A stretch of DNA of 64,000 nt from JADGRA01 sp052143535 (lineage in GTDB: Bacteria; Myxococcota; Myxococcia; Myxococcales; Myxococcaceae): the NCBI GenBank assembly GCA_052143535.1, contig JBKQSS010000091.1, positions 124,001-188,000 on the forward strand, written 5' to 3'. Of the stretch, positions 1 through 6,690 are shown in pieces. Within the stretch, counting starts at the first letter, position 1. Every line of letters starts with the position of its first letter. The notes under the pieces are model-generated. The model had not been told where the DNA came from. It saw only the letters and a list, made by a program, of their open reading frames with translations, and did no database searches. A program made the translations under genes and the position numbers.

Positions 1-385
1 TGGCAGAGGGCGTACACGTCAAGCCGACAATCAAGGCCGCGTTGTACTCGACAGTGATGGGTGTCATGAGGACCGTCCCAGCGTCGGCAGTCGAGACGCT
101 CAGGCCCGGAGTGAGCGTGATGGCCGAATCGCCTGTATAGGTGACGCTGCTCACGACCATTTGCTCGGAACCGATGTTCTGAACGTCGAAAGTCAGGAAG
201 CCTTCTTCCCCGACGGGGACGTCACCGCCGCCGTTGACGTTGTAGAAGAGAGCCGGCGTCGCCTGGGTGCCGACAATCGAGGGTGCGGCAGTCGGCGAAG
301 TGGGGACAGACGTGTTGTCACCGCAGCCACCAACGGCCACGACGAGCGCAGACAGCGAGGAGAAGGCGAAAACGCGCATGTGCAT
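1..385 (-). CDS. Partial exported lipoprotein, cut by the left window edge
   Basis: Reading the minus strand from ATG at 385 or 379 gives an open frame that runs off the left edge. The start MHMRVFAFSSLSALVVAVGG then Cys is a lipoprotein signal peptide with lipobox VGGC. What follows is a beta-rich region containing SVTYTGDSAITL. It aligns by eye with the complete protein at 898-1323 (AVTYAGDPAMAL), so the two are paralogues. Such modules usually resemble Ig-like choice-of-anchor D or HYDIN-type domains; that assignment is inference. The MRVFAFS start at 379 gives the more usual signal peptide. The 5' end touches that of the divergent gene at 378. Confidence 0.75.
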   Translation of the reverse strand, partial: MHMRVFAFSSLSALVVAVGGCGDNTSVPTSPTAAPSIVGTQATPALFYNVNGGGDVPVGEEGFLTFDVQNIGSEQMVVSSVTYTGDSAITLTPGLSVSTADAGTVLMTPITVEYNAALIVGLTCTPSA

Positions 386-896
386 AGCTGAAACGCTACC
401 AGCCCCCTCGGGTGCTCGCCAGACACCGGCCTGGGTGGTCCTTCTGCCGCTGGTGTGGGTGCTCTTCGGCTGCGGCAGTCCGCAGGATGATTTCATCGGA
501 GCCCGCGTGCTCGACCCCTGCAACTCGAGCTGGCCGGTGTGTGACGGCTACGCGAGCTGTCTGCTGGGGTCGGAGAGCTACACCGAGGGCAACCTTCCTG
601 GCTCTGGAAACATCATCGTCCAGACGCTGACGCCCAGCCAGGTGACGCTGAGCTTCTACTTCACCAACCTTACCGCTGCTGGCGGCACCTTCTCCGTCGT
701 CTTTTACGAGGCTGGATGTACCGGGAATGTCACCGTCGACGTCGACGGCCAGACAGTGGCTGAGGAGTCCCAGTCTCTGGGGGTCTTCGCCCGAAGCGCC
801 CAGCTGAGTACCACTGGCTACCACTTGGTGACGTACCAAGCCACGACCAGCGCCTACTACCTGCTCAAGGTCGACGTCATCCCGCTCAACGATTAA
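378..896 (+). CDS. Putative exported lipoprotein, unknown function
   Basis: The N-terminus has a hydrophobic stretch ending in lipobox LFGC (about residue 32), predicting an outer-membrane or periplasmic lipoprotein of about 140 mature residues. The body is Cys-containing (DPCNSSWPVC, YEAGC) and ends in a beta-rich segment. The start is unsure: ATG at 378 gives a long n-region and overlaps the divergent gene by 8 bp. GTG at 435 leaves a 50 bp divergent spacer but no basic n-region. It converges on the gene at 898 with 1 bp between the stop codons. No known family recognised. Confidence 0.65.
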   Translation: MCIAETLPAPSGARQTPAWVVLLPLVWVLFGCGSPQDDFIGARVLDPCNSSWPVCDGYASCLLGSESYTEGNLPGSGNIIVQTLTPSQVTLSFYFTNLTAAGGTFSVVFYEAGCTGNVTVDVDGQTVAEESQSLGVFARSAQLSTTGYHLVTYQATTSAYYLLKVDVIPLND

Positions 897-897
897 A

Positions 898-1323
898 TTA
901 ACCAGACGGCATCCCCACGCAGCTCAGGTACACCACGGCAACGGGGGAGTTGGCGGCGTTGCTGTCGATGGTCACCGCACCCGCGTAATTGCCGGCGTCC
1001 GGCGGCGTGCAGCTGAGGGGAACGACGAATTCCTGGTTGAAGGCAAGGGACGCGGGGAGGGGCTGGGTGTACGGCTGGAGCGCCATGGCTGGGTCGCCGG
1101 CGTAGGTCACTGCCTGCACAGTGAGGGTCTGTGTGCCCGCATTCAAAAGGCCGAAGCCGAACGAGCCGGTTGTTCCGACCAGGACTCCTTGCTCGTCGTT
1201 GAAAAGTACCGGCGACGTCGCACTGCTGGTGAACGGAAGTTGAAGTGTCGGCGCATCCGGTGGGGATGAAGCTCCGCAGCCAGCGAGGGCGAATAGCACG
1301 AAAATAAGAGCGCGGTCTGGCAC
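898..1323 (-). CDS. Small exported lipoprotein, paralogue of the gene at 1-385
   Basis: GTG start at 1323 begins VPDRALIFVLFALAGC, a short lipoprotein signal with lipobox LAGC. About 125 mature residues follow. They contain an Ig-like pattern (GSFGFGLLNAGTQTL, AVTYAGDPAMAL, FVVPLSCTPPDAG, GAVTIDSNAANSPV) typical of choice-of-anchor or HYDIN-like modules that repeat a sheet and end in a conserved Cys strand. A longer reading up to 1602 is only the antisense extension of the GMC gene. It lies 68 bp downstream of the GMC gene on the same strand. Function unknown; probably surface-exposed or periplasmic. Confidence 0.7.
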   Translation of the reverse strand: MPDRALIFVLFALAGCGASSPPDAPTLQLPFTSSATSPVLFNDEQGVLVGTTGSFGFGLLNAGTQTLTVQAVTYAGDPAMALQPYTQPLPASLAFNQEFVVPLSCTPPDAGNYAGAVTIDSNAANSPVAVVYLSCVGMPSG

Positions 1324-1391
1324 GGCCCAGGACGGTACCAGCCGACCGGTCGAGCCGCCACGGGGAAGGCCCGCTCGAAGCGTGCGTCGAC

Positions 1392-3068
1392 TCAGCCCTT
1401 GAGGGCGCCCGTGCCCTCGTGTTTCAGCCGGCGCGCCAGCCGGTCCGCCACGCGGTAGGCGTTGGCGACGATGGTGAGCGTCAGGGGGACGCCGCCGCTG
1501 CTGGGCATGAAGCTGCCGTCCACCACATAGAGGTTGGGGACCTCGTGCGCTCGGCAGTCCGGGTCGAGGACACTGGAGGCCGGGTCCCGGCCAAAGCGGC
1601 ATGTTCCGGCCTGCAGAATGGTGGTCTCGCCGTACTGGTTGAGGCGAGTCACCTCGTCCGGGTCCATGGCGCGGAGAATCTCCTCCCCTCGTTCCACCAG
1701 AAAGCGGACGACTTTGTAGTCCACCGGATGTCGCTCGGTGGTGATGGCTGCCACCGGGATGCCGTATTTGTCAGTGACGCTCGGGTCCACCGTCACCTCG
1801 GTGTTGGGCGTCGGCAAGTACTCGGCGTACGTCTCGAATTGCAACATCTTGCTGTCGCGGTAGGCGCGGAGCTTGTCTTTGAGCGCCTTGCCGAAGACGC
1901 CCTTCTCGCCAGTGCTGGCCAAGTCGCTCGCCGCGGCGATGGGGTTGGGGTGCTCCCAGAGGAAACCGAGCGTGCCTCCCTTGCGGAAGCCCTCCTTGTC
2001 GTTGGGCATGGCGTAGAAGTCCTGGACGCTCCGCTGCACGAAAGGCGCCGGGTCATCCAGCCACGGCCAGCTGCTTTTGCGCTTGGCGATGCGAAATGTC
2101 GCGCGCGAGCGGCCGAATCCACTGAACATCAGGTTTTTCCCCACCAGCCCGGACCCATTGGCGAGCCCCTTGGGAAAGCGGGCCGAACGCGAGTTGAGGA
2201 GGAGTCGCGCGCTCTCCACCGCCGTGCAGGCGAGAACGACGAGCTTCGCCAGCTGCTCTTGCGTCACTCCGTGTTCGTCCTGGTAAACCACGCCACGCGC
2301 CCGGCCATCCGGACCGACGGTGACTTCCTTCGCCATGCAGCAGCTGCGCAGCTCCGCTTTGCCAGTGCCGAGCATGGCGGGCACCAGCGCCGCCTGGGTG
2401 CTGGACTTAGCATTCACCTCACAGCCGTACGAGCCGCACAGGGCGCAGTAAGTGCACGGAGAGCGACCCCGGTACGAGCGGCTGACGATGCCGCGTGCGG
2501 TGGGAGTGGCATGCAGCCCGAGGCTCTTGCTGGCGCGGTCAATCTCCTTGGAGATGGGGTGCTCGAGCAGCGGCGGAAGCGGGTACGGCTGGTTGCGTGG
2601 TTCGGCGAAGGGGTGGGGGACGACCACGCCGCTCACTCCCAGCTCTGCCTCAGCCAGGTTGTAGTAGGGCTCGAGGTCGGCATAGGAGATGGGCCAGTCC
2701 GCCACTGTGCTTCCGGGGATGGGCCCGAAGAGCGAACGCACCCGAAAGTCCATCGGCTTGAAGCGGTAGAAAAAGCCGCTCATGTGCACCGTCCCACCGC
2801 CCACGCAGTTGGCCGTCCAGGCGGCATTGCTGCGCGAGTACTTCTCCTTGAGGCTGGTCCGGTAAAGGTGGGGCTCCTCCCAGGGGACGGGCATGAAGAA
2901 GCTGCGCCGAGTCATCCCCACCTCGTCGTGGACGTACTCGCCAACCTTGTAGTCTGGCCCCTTCTCGAGGAGCACCACCTGCAGCCCGGCACGGGCCAGC
3001 TGGAGCGCGACCGGGGCGCCACCGGCACCACTCCCCACCACCACCACGTCCACTTCCGGGAGCGCCAT
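1392..3068 (-). CDS. GMC family oxidoreductase (FAD flavoprotein)
   Basis: A 558-aa flavoprotein of the glucose-methanol-choline family. The ADP-binding motif GSGAGG sits at residues 12-17, followed by an acidic strand end (LLEKG). A Cys cluster CTYCALCGSYGC lies near residues 204-216, as in the gluconate/fructose dehydrogenase-like subgroup. The C-terminal GMC signature has GTCRFGRDPASSVLD near 488 and LYVVDGSFMPSSGG near 515. The motif after SGG reads VPLTLTI, where many members have NPTLTI, so the usual second catalytic Asn is not obvious. It starts 6 bp after a small-subunit gene and probably forms an oxidoreductase with it; the partner carries the Tat signal. Substrate unknown. Confidence 0.9.
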   Translation of the reverse strand: MALPEVDVVVVGSGAGGAPVALQLARAGLQVVLLEKGPDYKVGEYVHDEVGMTRRSFFMPVPWEEPHLYRTSLKEKYSRSNAAWTANCVGGGTVHMSGFFYRFKPMDFRVRSLFGPIPGSTVADWPISYADLEPYYNLAEAELGVSGVVVPHPFAEPRNQPYPLPPLLEHPISKEIDRASKSLGLHATPTARGIVSRSYRGRSPCTYCALCGSYGCEVNAKSSTQAALVPAMLGTGKAELRSCCMAKEVTVGPDGRARGVVYQDEHGVTQEQLAKLVVLACTAVESARLLLNSRSARFPKGLANGSGLVGKNLMFSGFGRSRATFRIAKRKSSWPWLDDPAPFVQRSVQDFYAMPNDKEGFRKGGTLGFLWEHPNPIAAASDLASTGEKGVFGKALKDKLRAYRDSKMLQFETYAEYLPTPNTEVTVDPSVTDKYGIPVAAITTERHPVDYKVVRFLVERGEEILRAMDPDEVTRLNQYGETTILQAGTCRFGRDPASSVLDPDCRAHEVPNLYVVDGSFMPSSGGVPLTLTIVANAYRVADRLARRLKHEGTGALKG

Positions 3069-3074
3069 GTCGGC

Positions 3075-3686
3075 TCAGCCCCCGCACTTGTGGTGGGTAT
3101 GCATGCCGTCATAGCCGTCGGGCGGTTCGCTGGTTTCAAAGCCGATGAGTGCCCAACCCTTCCGGTCCTTGTTGCCCCCATAGGAAGGGTCTGAGAAAGC
3201 GCCCTCCATGGTGAGGACAACCAGAAGCTCGTACCAGTGACCCTCTCCGGTGCTCTTCGGTCGGTCCTTGAAGAAGCTGAGCAGTGTGTCCTGTTGCTCC
3301 GGCGTGAGCTGCGCAAAGGGCTTGCGGTACTGGTTCTGAGCACGGCGCATCAGAGCTTCGAGACCGCGGATGAAGTCGTCCTTGACGTGGCTCATCCGGG
3401 CGTCGGACAGCGCGCGGTCGAGGTAGCCCGGGACGCCCAGGTCGGCCGCGCCCGGGTCCTCATCGCGCGGCAAAAGCCGCTCGCAGGCCGCCGCCATCGC
3501 CTCGTATTCCGCGTCGGTGAGAGTGACGTGGGAGGTGGTGAGAGGGCCGCTTGGCTGCTCGGCCTTGCGGGCTGGTACCGGCTCGCGAGAGCAGGAGCCG
3601 AGCAAAACCATACTGCCCCCGAAGAAACTCACACGCTGGATGAAAGAGCGACGCGAAAATTCGCCTTCTGGGGTGTCGTCCGACAT
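3075..3686 (-). CDS. Gluconate 2-dehydrogenase subunit 3-like protein with Tat lipoprotein signal
   Basis: A 203-aa protein. The N-terminus carries SRRSFIQRVSFFGGSMVLLG then SC: a twin-arginine motif at residues 11-17, a hydrophobic core and a lipobox Cys near 32. Export folded by Tat and membrane anchoring are likely. The rest resembles the gluconate dehydrogenase small-subunit family (TDAEYEAMAAACERLLP, LTPEQQDTLLSFF, ending HTHHKCGG). In that family the small subunit escorts the flavoprotein across the membrane. Start ATG 3686 was chosen because the upstream extension lacks a signal. It lies immediately upstream of the GMC gene on the same strand. No cytochrome subunit is visible nearby. 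Confidence 0.85.
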   Translation of the reverse strand: MSDDTPEGEFSRRSFIQRVSFFGGSMVLLGSCSREPVPARKAEQPSGPLTTSHVTLTDAEYEAMAAACERLLPRDEDPGAADLGVPGYLDRALSDARMSHVKDDFIRGLEALMRRAQNQYRKPFAQLTPEQQDTLLSFFKDRPKSTGEGHWYELLVVLTMEGAFSDPSYGGNKDRKGWALIGFETSEPPDGYDGMHTHHKCGG

Positions 3687-3780
3687 GGGTGGAGGTGTTC
3701 CTGACTTTGGTGATGAGGGATTCACGCGAGGAATCAACCAGTCCAGAGGTAGAATACAACGCTCGACCGCTGGAGGCTGC

Positions 3781-5403
3781 ATGCGTTTTGTTGGATGGCT
3801 GATGCTGCTCGTGTGTCTCGCAGGAGCTGCCGGCTGCACCGGGAGCGCTGGATGTAACAACTGCGTCACCAACATCGACAGCGGGTGTCCTACCTGCGTC
3901 CCTGACGGTGGCCATTTCAGCGTCTTCATCGTCGACCCAACGTTCTTCTCGCCGCCCGACGGCGGCGTGTACGGCAGCGGTCAGTCCTCGGTGACCGGGT
4001 ACGAAACGATTCCACTGTTCCAGATGGCCATCAACCCGGTGAACGGGAACATCGGCATCGCCTACGTCGAGTACAGCCTGGACCAAACCGACAACAAGCC
4101 GGACCTCGACCCGAGCGTCGAGAACATGGACATCCTCTTCGTTGAGTGGGCCAACGGGCAAATCGTCATCGGACCGGAGAAAGTGACTGGGACCGGAGTT
4201 GGCACAGCCAGTCTCCCCGTCGCAGCACAGGACTTTGTCGGGGTGAGCCTCGACTACCAGGCCAACGGCGAGCCGGCCGTTGCCTACAACGGCTGGGCGC
4301 AGCAGCTGCCGCAATACGGCTATGACGCGCTGGCGGGCGGACCATCGGCCGACGGCGGGACGCGGAGCAACCAAGCCTACTGGTTCCAGCACAATGCGGT
4401 CGTTTCATACCGGAACGGCGGGACCTGGACGCAAGAGACAGCGGCGATGGACTCGGAGCAGGCCGCCGCCTCCAGCCCGGAGTGTGCCGCAGATGGGTCG
4501 TGCAGCATGGGCACCATCGTCGGTTTGTACCCAGCGCTCTTCGTCGACAGCTCGGAGACAATCCTCGCCTACCGCGACGTGCACTTCGGAAGCTCGACCG
4601 GCACCGGTGACTTCGACAACTCCAACCTGGACCTTGCCTTCGGAGGTCCCACCAACTGGCAGTACACCGGCCTCGCCTGGGGCAAGCCGGGTATCCTGCT
4701 GCCCTCGGGATGCGTCGGGCAGACGCGAACGCCGTGGGGAAACCACAACAAGTTCATCCACGGCGCCAACAACACGCCAGCGCTCATCAGCGACATCGGT
4801 GGCAACGAGTACAACACCCCCGGGACAAATCTCATCTTCTTCGAGCAGAACACGACGGGCGGCTGGAATTGCCCGGTGTCACTCATCAAAGTCGGCACGA
4901 CAGACCCGCCCAACATGCAAACGCAAACCGGGCCGAGCATGGCTTACGACGGGCTAGGGGCCGGCTACGCGGTCGCCGTGTCGGACCTCAGCGGCACCGG
5001 GGCGGCCTACTACAAGTACTGCCTGCCCGGTGCGGACTGCACCCAAGTGGCGAATTGGAGCCTCTTCCAGCCGGTGTTCCAGAGTGGCACCGGCGGCTAC
5101 TTCTCCTCGGTGGCGCTGAACCCGGACACCCACGACCCCTGGGTGGCCTATTATTTCTGCAGCGCTTCCTCTGGCTACAACGAGTTCAGCTGCCCGACGG
5201 CCGAGCGCAGCCTGCAAGTCGCGACCACCATCTCGACCAGCCCTGGGCAGTGGAACCCTGCAACGGCAACGACTGAAACGGTCGATACGCAAGGCGCGTG
5301 GCAGACCCAGATGCTCTACCTCACCAACCCCACTCGGTTGGTGATTGGCTACCGCGACCCGACGACGGGAGCAATGAAGCTGGCGGTGGAGATCCCCCAG
5401 TGA
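3781..5403 (+). CDS. Exported lipoprotein, propeller-like
   Basis: A 540-aa lipoprotein. The signal MRFVGWLMLLVCLAGAAGC is preceded by GGAGG at good spacing, with lipobox AAGC. The mature part contains recurring stretches of the form naturally occurring in beta-propellers (NPVNGNIGIAYVEYS, ANGEPAVAYNGW, GLGAGYAVAVSD, NPDTHDPWVAYYF, LVIGYRDPTTGAMKLAVE), so a propeller fold is inferred. Many Cys pairs suggest disulphides and an extracytoplasmic site. The gene is divergent from the Tat/GMC pair (94 bp gap) and overlaps the next gene by 4 bp. Function unknown. Confidence 0.8.
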   Translation: MRFVGWLMLLVCLAGAAGCTGSAGCNNCVTNIDSGCPTCVPDGGHFSVFIVDPTFFSPPDGGVYGSGQSSVTGYETIPLFQMAINPVNGNIGIAYVEYSLDQTDNKPDLDPSVENMDILFVEWANGQIVIGPEKVTGTGVGTASLPVAAQDFVGVSLDYQANGEPAVAYNGWAQQLPQYGYDALAGGPSADGGTRSNQAYWFQHNAVVSYRNGGTWTQETAAMDSEQAAASSPECAADGSCSMGTIVGLYPALFVDSSETILAYRDVHFGSSTGTGDFDNSNLDLAFGGPTNWQYTGLAWGKPGILLPSGCVGQTRTPWGNHNKFIHGANNTPALISDIGGNEYNTPGTNLIFFEQNTTGGWNCPVSLIKVGTTDPPNMQTQTGPSMAYDGLGAGYAVAVSDLSGTGAAYYKYCLPGADCTQVANWSLFQPVFQSGTGGYFSSVALNPDTHDPWVAYYFCSASSGYNEFSCPTAERSLQVATTISTSPGQWNPATATTETVDTQGAWQTQMLYLTNPTRLVIGYRDPTTGAMKLAVEIPQ

Positions 5404-5909
5404 GCAAAACGGCCGTTGCGCTCGTCGTCAGCGCGCTCCTGGCCGCTGCGTTCGGCTGCACGGGCACCAATTCGCTCGGCGGGAGCATGAGCGAGGTGTT
5501 CCCGCTGGACGTCTCGTCGGTGGAGATTCTGCGCAACGACTACGCGTTCCAAGTCAGCTACTACAACTACAATGGCGTCGGGATTGACTTAGTAGCCCGG
5601 GTCAGCGTGGCCCTCGACGGTTGGAACTTTGCGCCTGGTCATGACTACCAGCTCCAGGGCGAAGACGACGCGGGTCAACGGACGTCCGTGCTGCACTTGG
5701 CTTCGGATTCGCCCCCCGAGCCGCTGGCCAACGTCTACATCGGGGACCTCCAGCTCAATTCCGGGGGGGACGTCGGCCAAGACACGGAAGGAAACTTCTC
5801 GATGTCCTTCGTCGATGACGGAGGCTTCGGGGGCGGCCGCACACTGTACGGAAACTTTTCCGGCCAGACACAAGATGCGGGCTTCGGAGACGGGAACTGG
5901 CCACAGTGA
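5400..5909 (+). CDS. Small exported lipoprotein, coupled to upstream lipoprotein
   Basis: A 169-aa protein. GTG at 5400 overlaps the upstream stop in a GTGA arrangement, which implies translational coupling. The N-terminus SKTAVALVVSALLAAAFGC is a lipoprotein signal peptide with lipobox AFGC. The mature part is rich in Asp, Gly and Tyr (SYYNYNGVGIDLVARVSVAL, DDGGFGGGRTLYGNFSG). It begins with VFPLDVSSVEILRNDYAFQV, a short beta-sheet-like domain common among small myxobacterial lipoproteins. No family name can be given. It probably works with the 540-aa lipoprotein encoded just before it. Confidence 0.75.
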   Translation: MSKTAVALVVSALLAAAFGCTGTNSLGGSMSEVFPLDVSSVEILRNDYAFQVSYYNYNGVGIDLVARVSVALDGWNFAPGHDYQLQGEDDAGQRTSVLHLASDSPPEPLANVYIGDLQLNSGGDVGQDTEGNFSMSFVDDGGFGGGRTLYGNFSGQTQDAGFGDGNWPQ

Positions 5910-6043
5910 CCGAGGCGAGGGCCCCCACGGGAACCACGCCGCCACACATGGAACACCCGGCAACACATGGATTTGTCTGGGGAATCCGGAGCGCCACCGC
6001 GTTGACAGGGGCGCAGACCGTGCGATTTGCTGAAGGCATCCCC

Positions 6044-6652
6044 ATGCGAGGCCGAACCGTTCGACGCGTCGTGGCCGTGATGTCCACGATTGCCTGCTGC
6101 ATCGCGCTGCCCGCACCGGTGGGGGCAGCCACCGACGACGCGCAAACGGCGCCTGCCGCCAAGACGACCAAGAGCAGCACCGCAAAGTCGAGTTCCACCA
6201 AGAGCAAGTCTTCGTCCAAGCCCTCGAGCAAGTCTTCCTCCAAGACGAGCAAGAGTACGAGCAGCAAGTCGACGGCCAGCCGAAGCTCTTCCAAGTCCTC
6301 CAAGTCCTCCAAGTCTTCCAAGTCGACCGCGTCGGCGAAGAAGCCCGCGTCCACGCCAGCGGCGAAGGCACCGCCGACATCAGCTGCGGTGCGCGCAGCC
6401 TTCGACCCCACCTCGCCCACCTCCGCCAGCCTCCCCGGCGCGGCCGCCGGCACCGCGTCCGCGTCGGCAGCTCCCGCGCAACGCGGGCCCACGCGCATTG
6501 ACTTCGACGACCGGCTCATTCAGGGCCAACGCAACACCGCCGGCGCGGTGTACCTCTATGACCGGAAGGAACTGAAGCAGCGCTCGATGATCAAGAAGCG
6601 CGAGAGCTTCCGCGAGGAAATCGTCGGCGTTGTCTACGACTCCGAGCTGTAG
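6044..6652 (+). CDS. CglF/GltF-like exported protein with Ser/Lys-rich tract
   Basis: A 202-aa protein. MRGRTVRRVVAVMSTIACCI and the following AAPVGA-type stretch form a Sec signal. Residues about 37-105 are a low-complexity Ser/Lys/Thr/Ala tract with repeated SKSS units. The last 50 residues are compact and look conserved (RIDFDDRLIQGQ, AVYLYDRKELKQRSMI, FREEIVGVVYD). I recall this C-terminal pattern and the position just before a GltG-type gene from the M. xanthus gliding protein CglF/GltF; that match was not verified. The upstream extension to 5906 lacks a signal and was rejected. The gene is 38 bp from the next and probably heads the cluster. Confidence 0.7.
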   Translation: MRGRTVRRVVAVMSTIACCIALPAPVGAATDDAQTAPAAKTTKSSTAKSSSTKSKSSSKPSSKSSSKTSKSTSSKSTASRSSSKSSKSSKSSKSTASAKKPASTPAAKAPPTSAAVRAAFDPTSPTSASLPGAAAGTASASAAPAQRGPTRIDFDDRLIQGQRNTAGAVYLYDRKELKQRSMIKKRESFREEIVGVVYDSEL

Positions 6653-6690
6653 TCCTCCTGCCTCCTCCCCACCCACGAGGGAATCGAACG

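Noticed and set aside
1419..3194. 591-aa plus-strand open frame
   Set aside because: Antisense shadow of the GMC oxidoreductase gene caused by high GC; its sequence is His/Arg/Glu-biased and matches no family.
3750..3755. TAGAAT as a -10 box for the lipoprotein at 3781
   Set aside because: No -35 hexamer at 16-18 bp upstream; TTCACG is 23 bp away. Kept only as a chance AT-rich spot.
6160..6360. Ser/Lys-rich repeats as a frameshift artefact
   Set aside because: The frame is open on both sides with a signal peptide before and a compact conserved-looking domain after, so it is a real linker.
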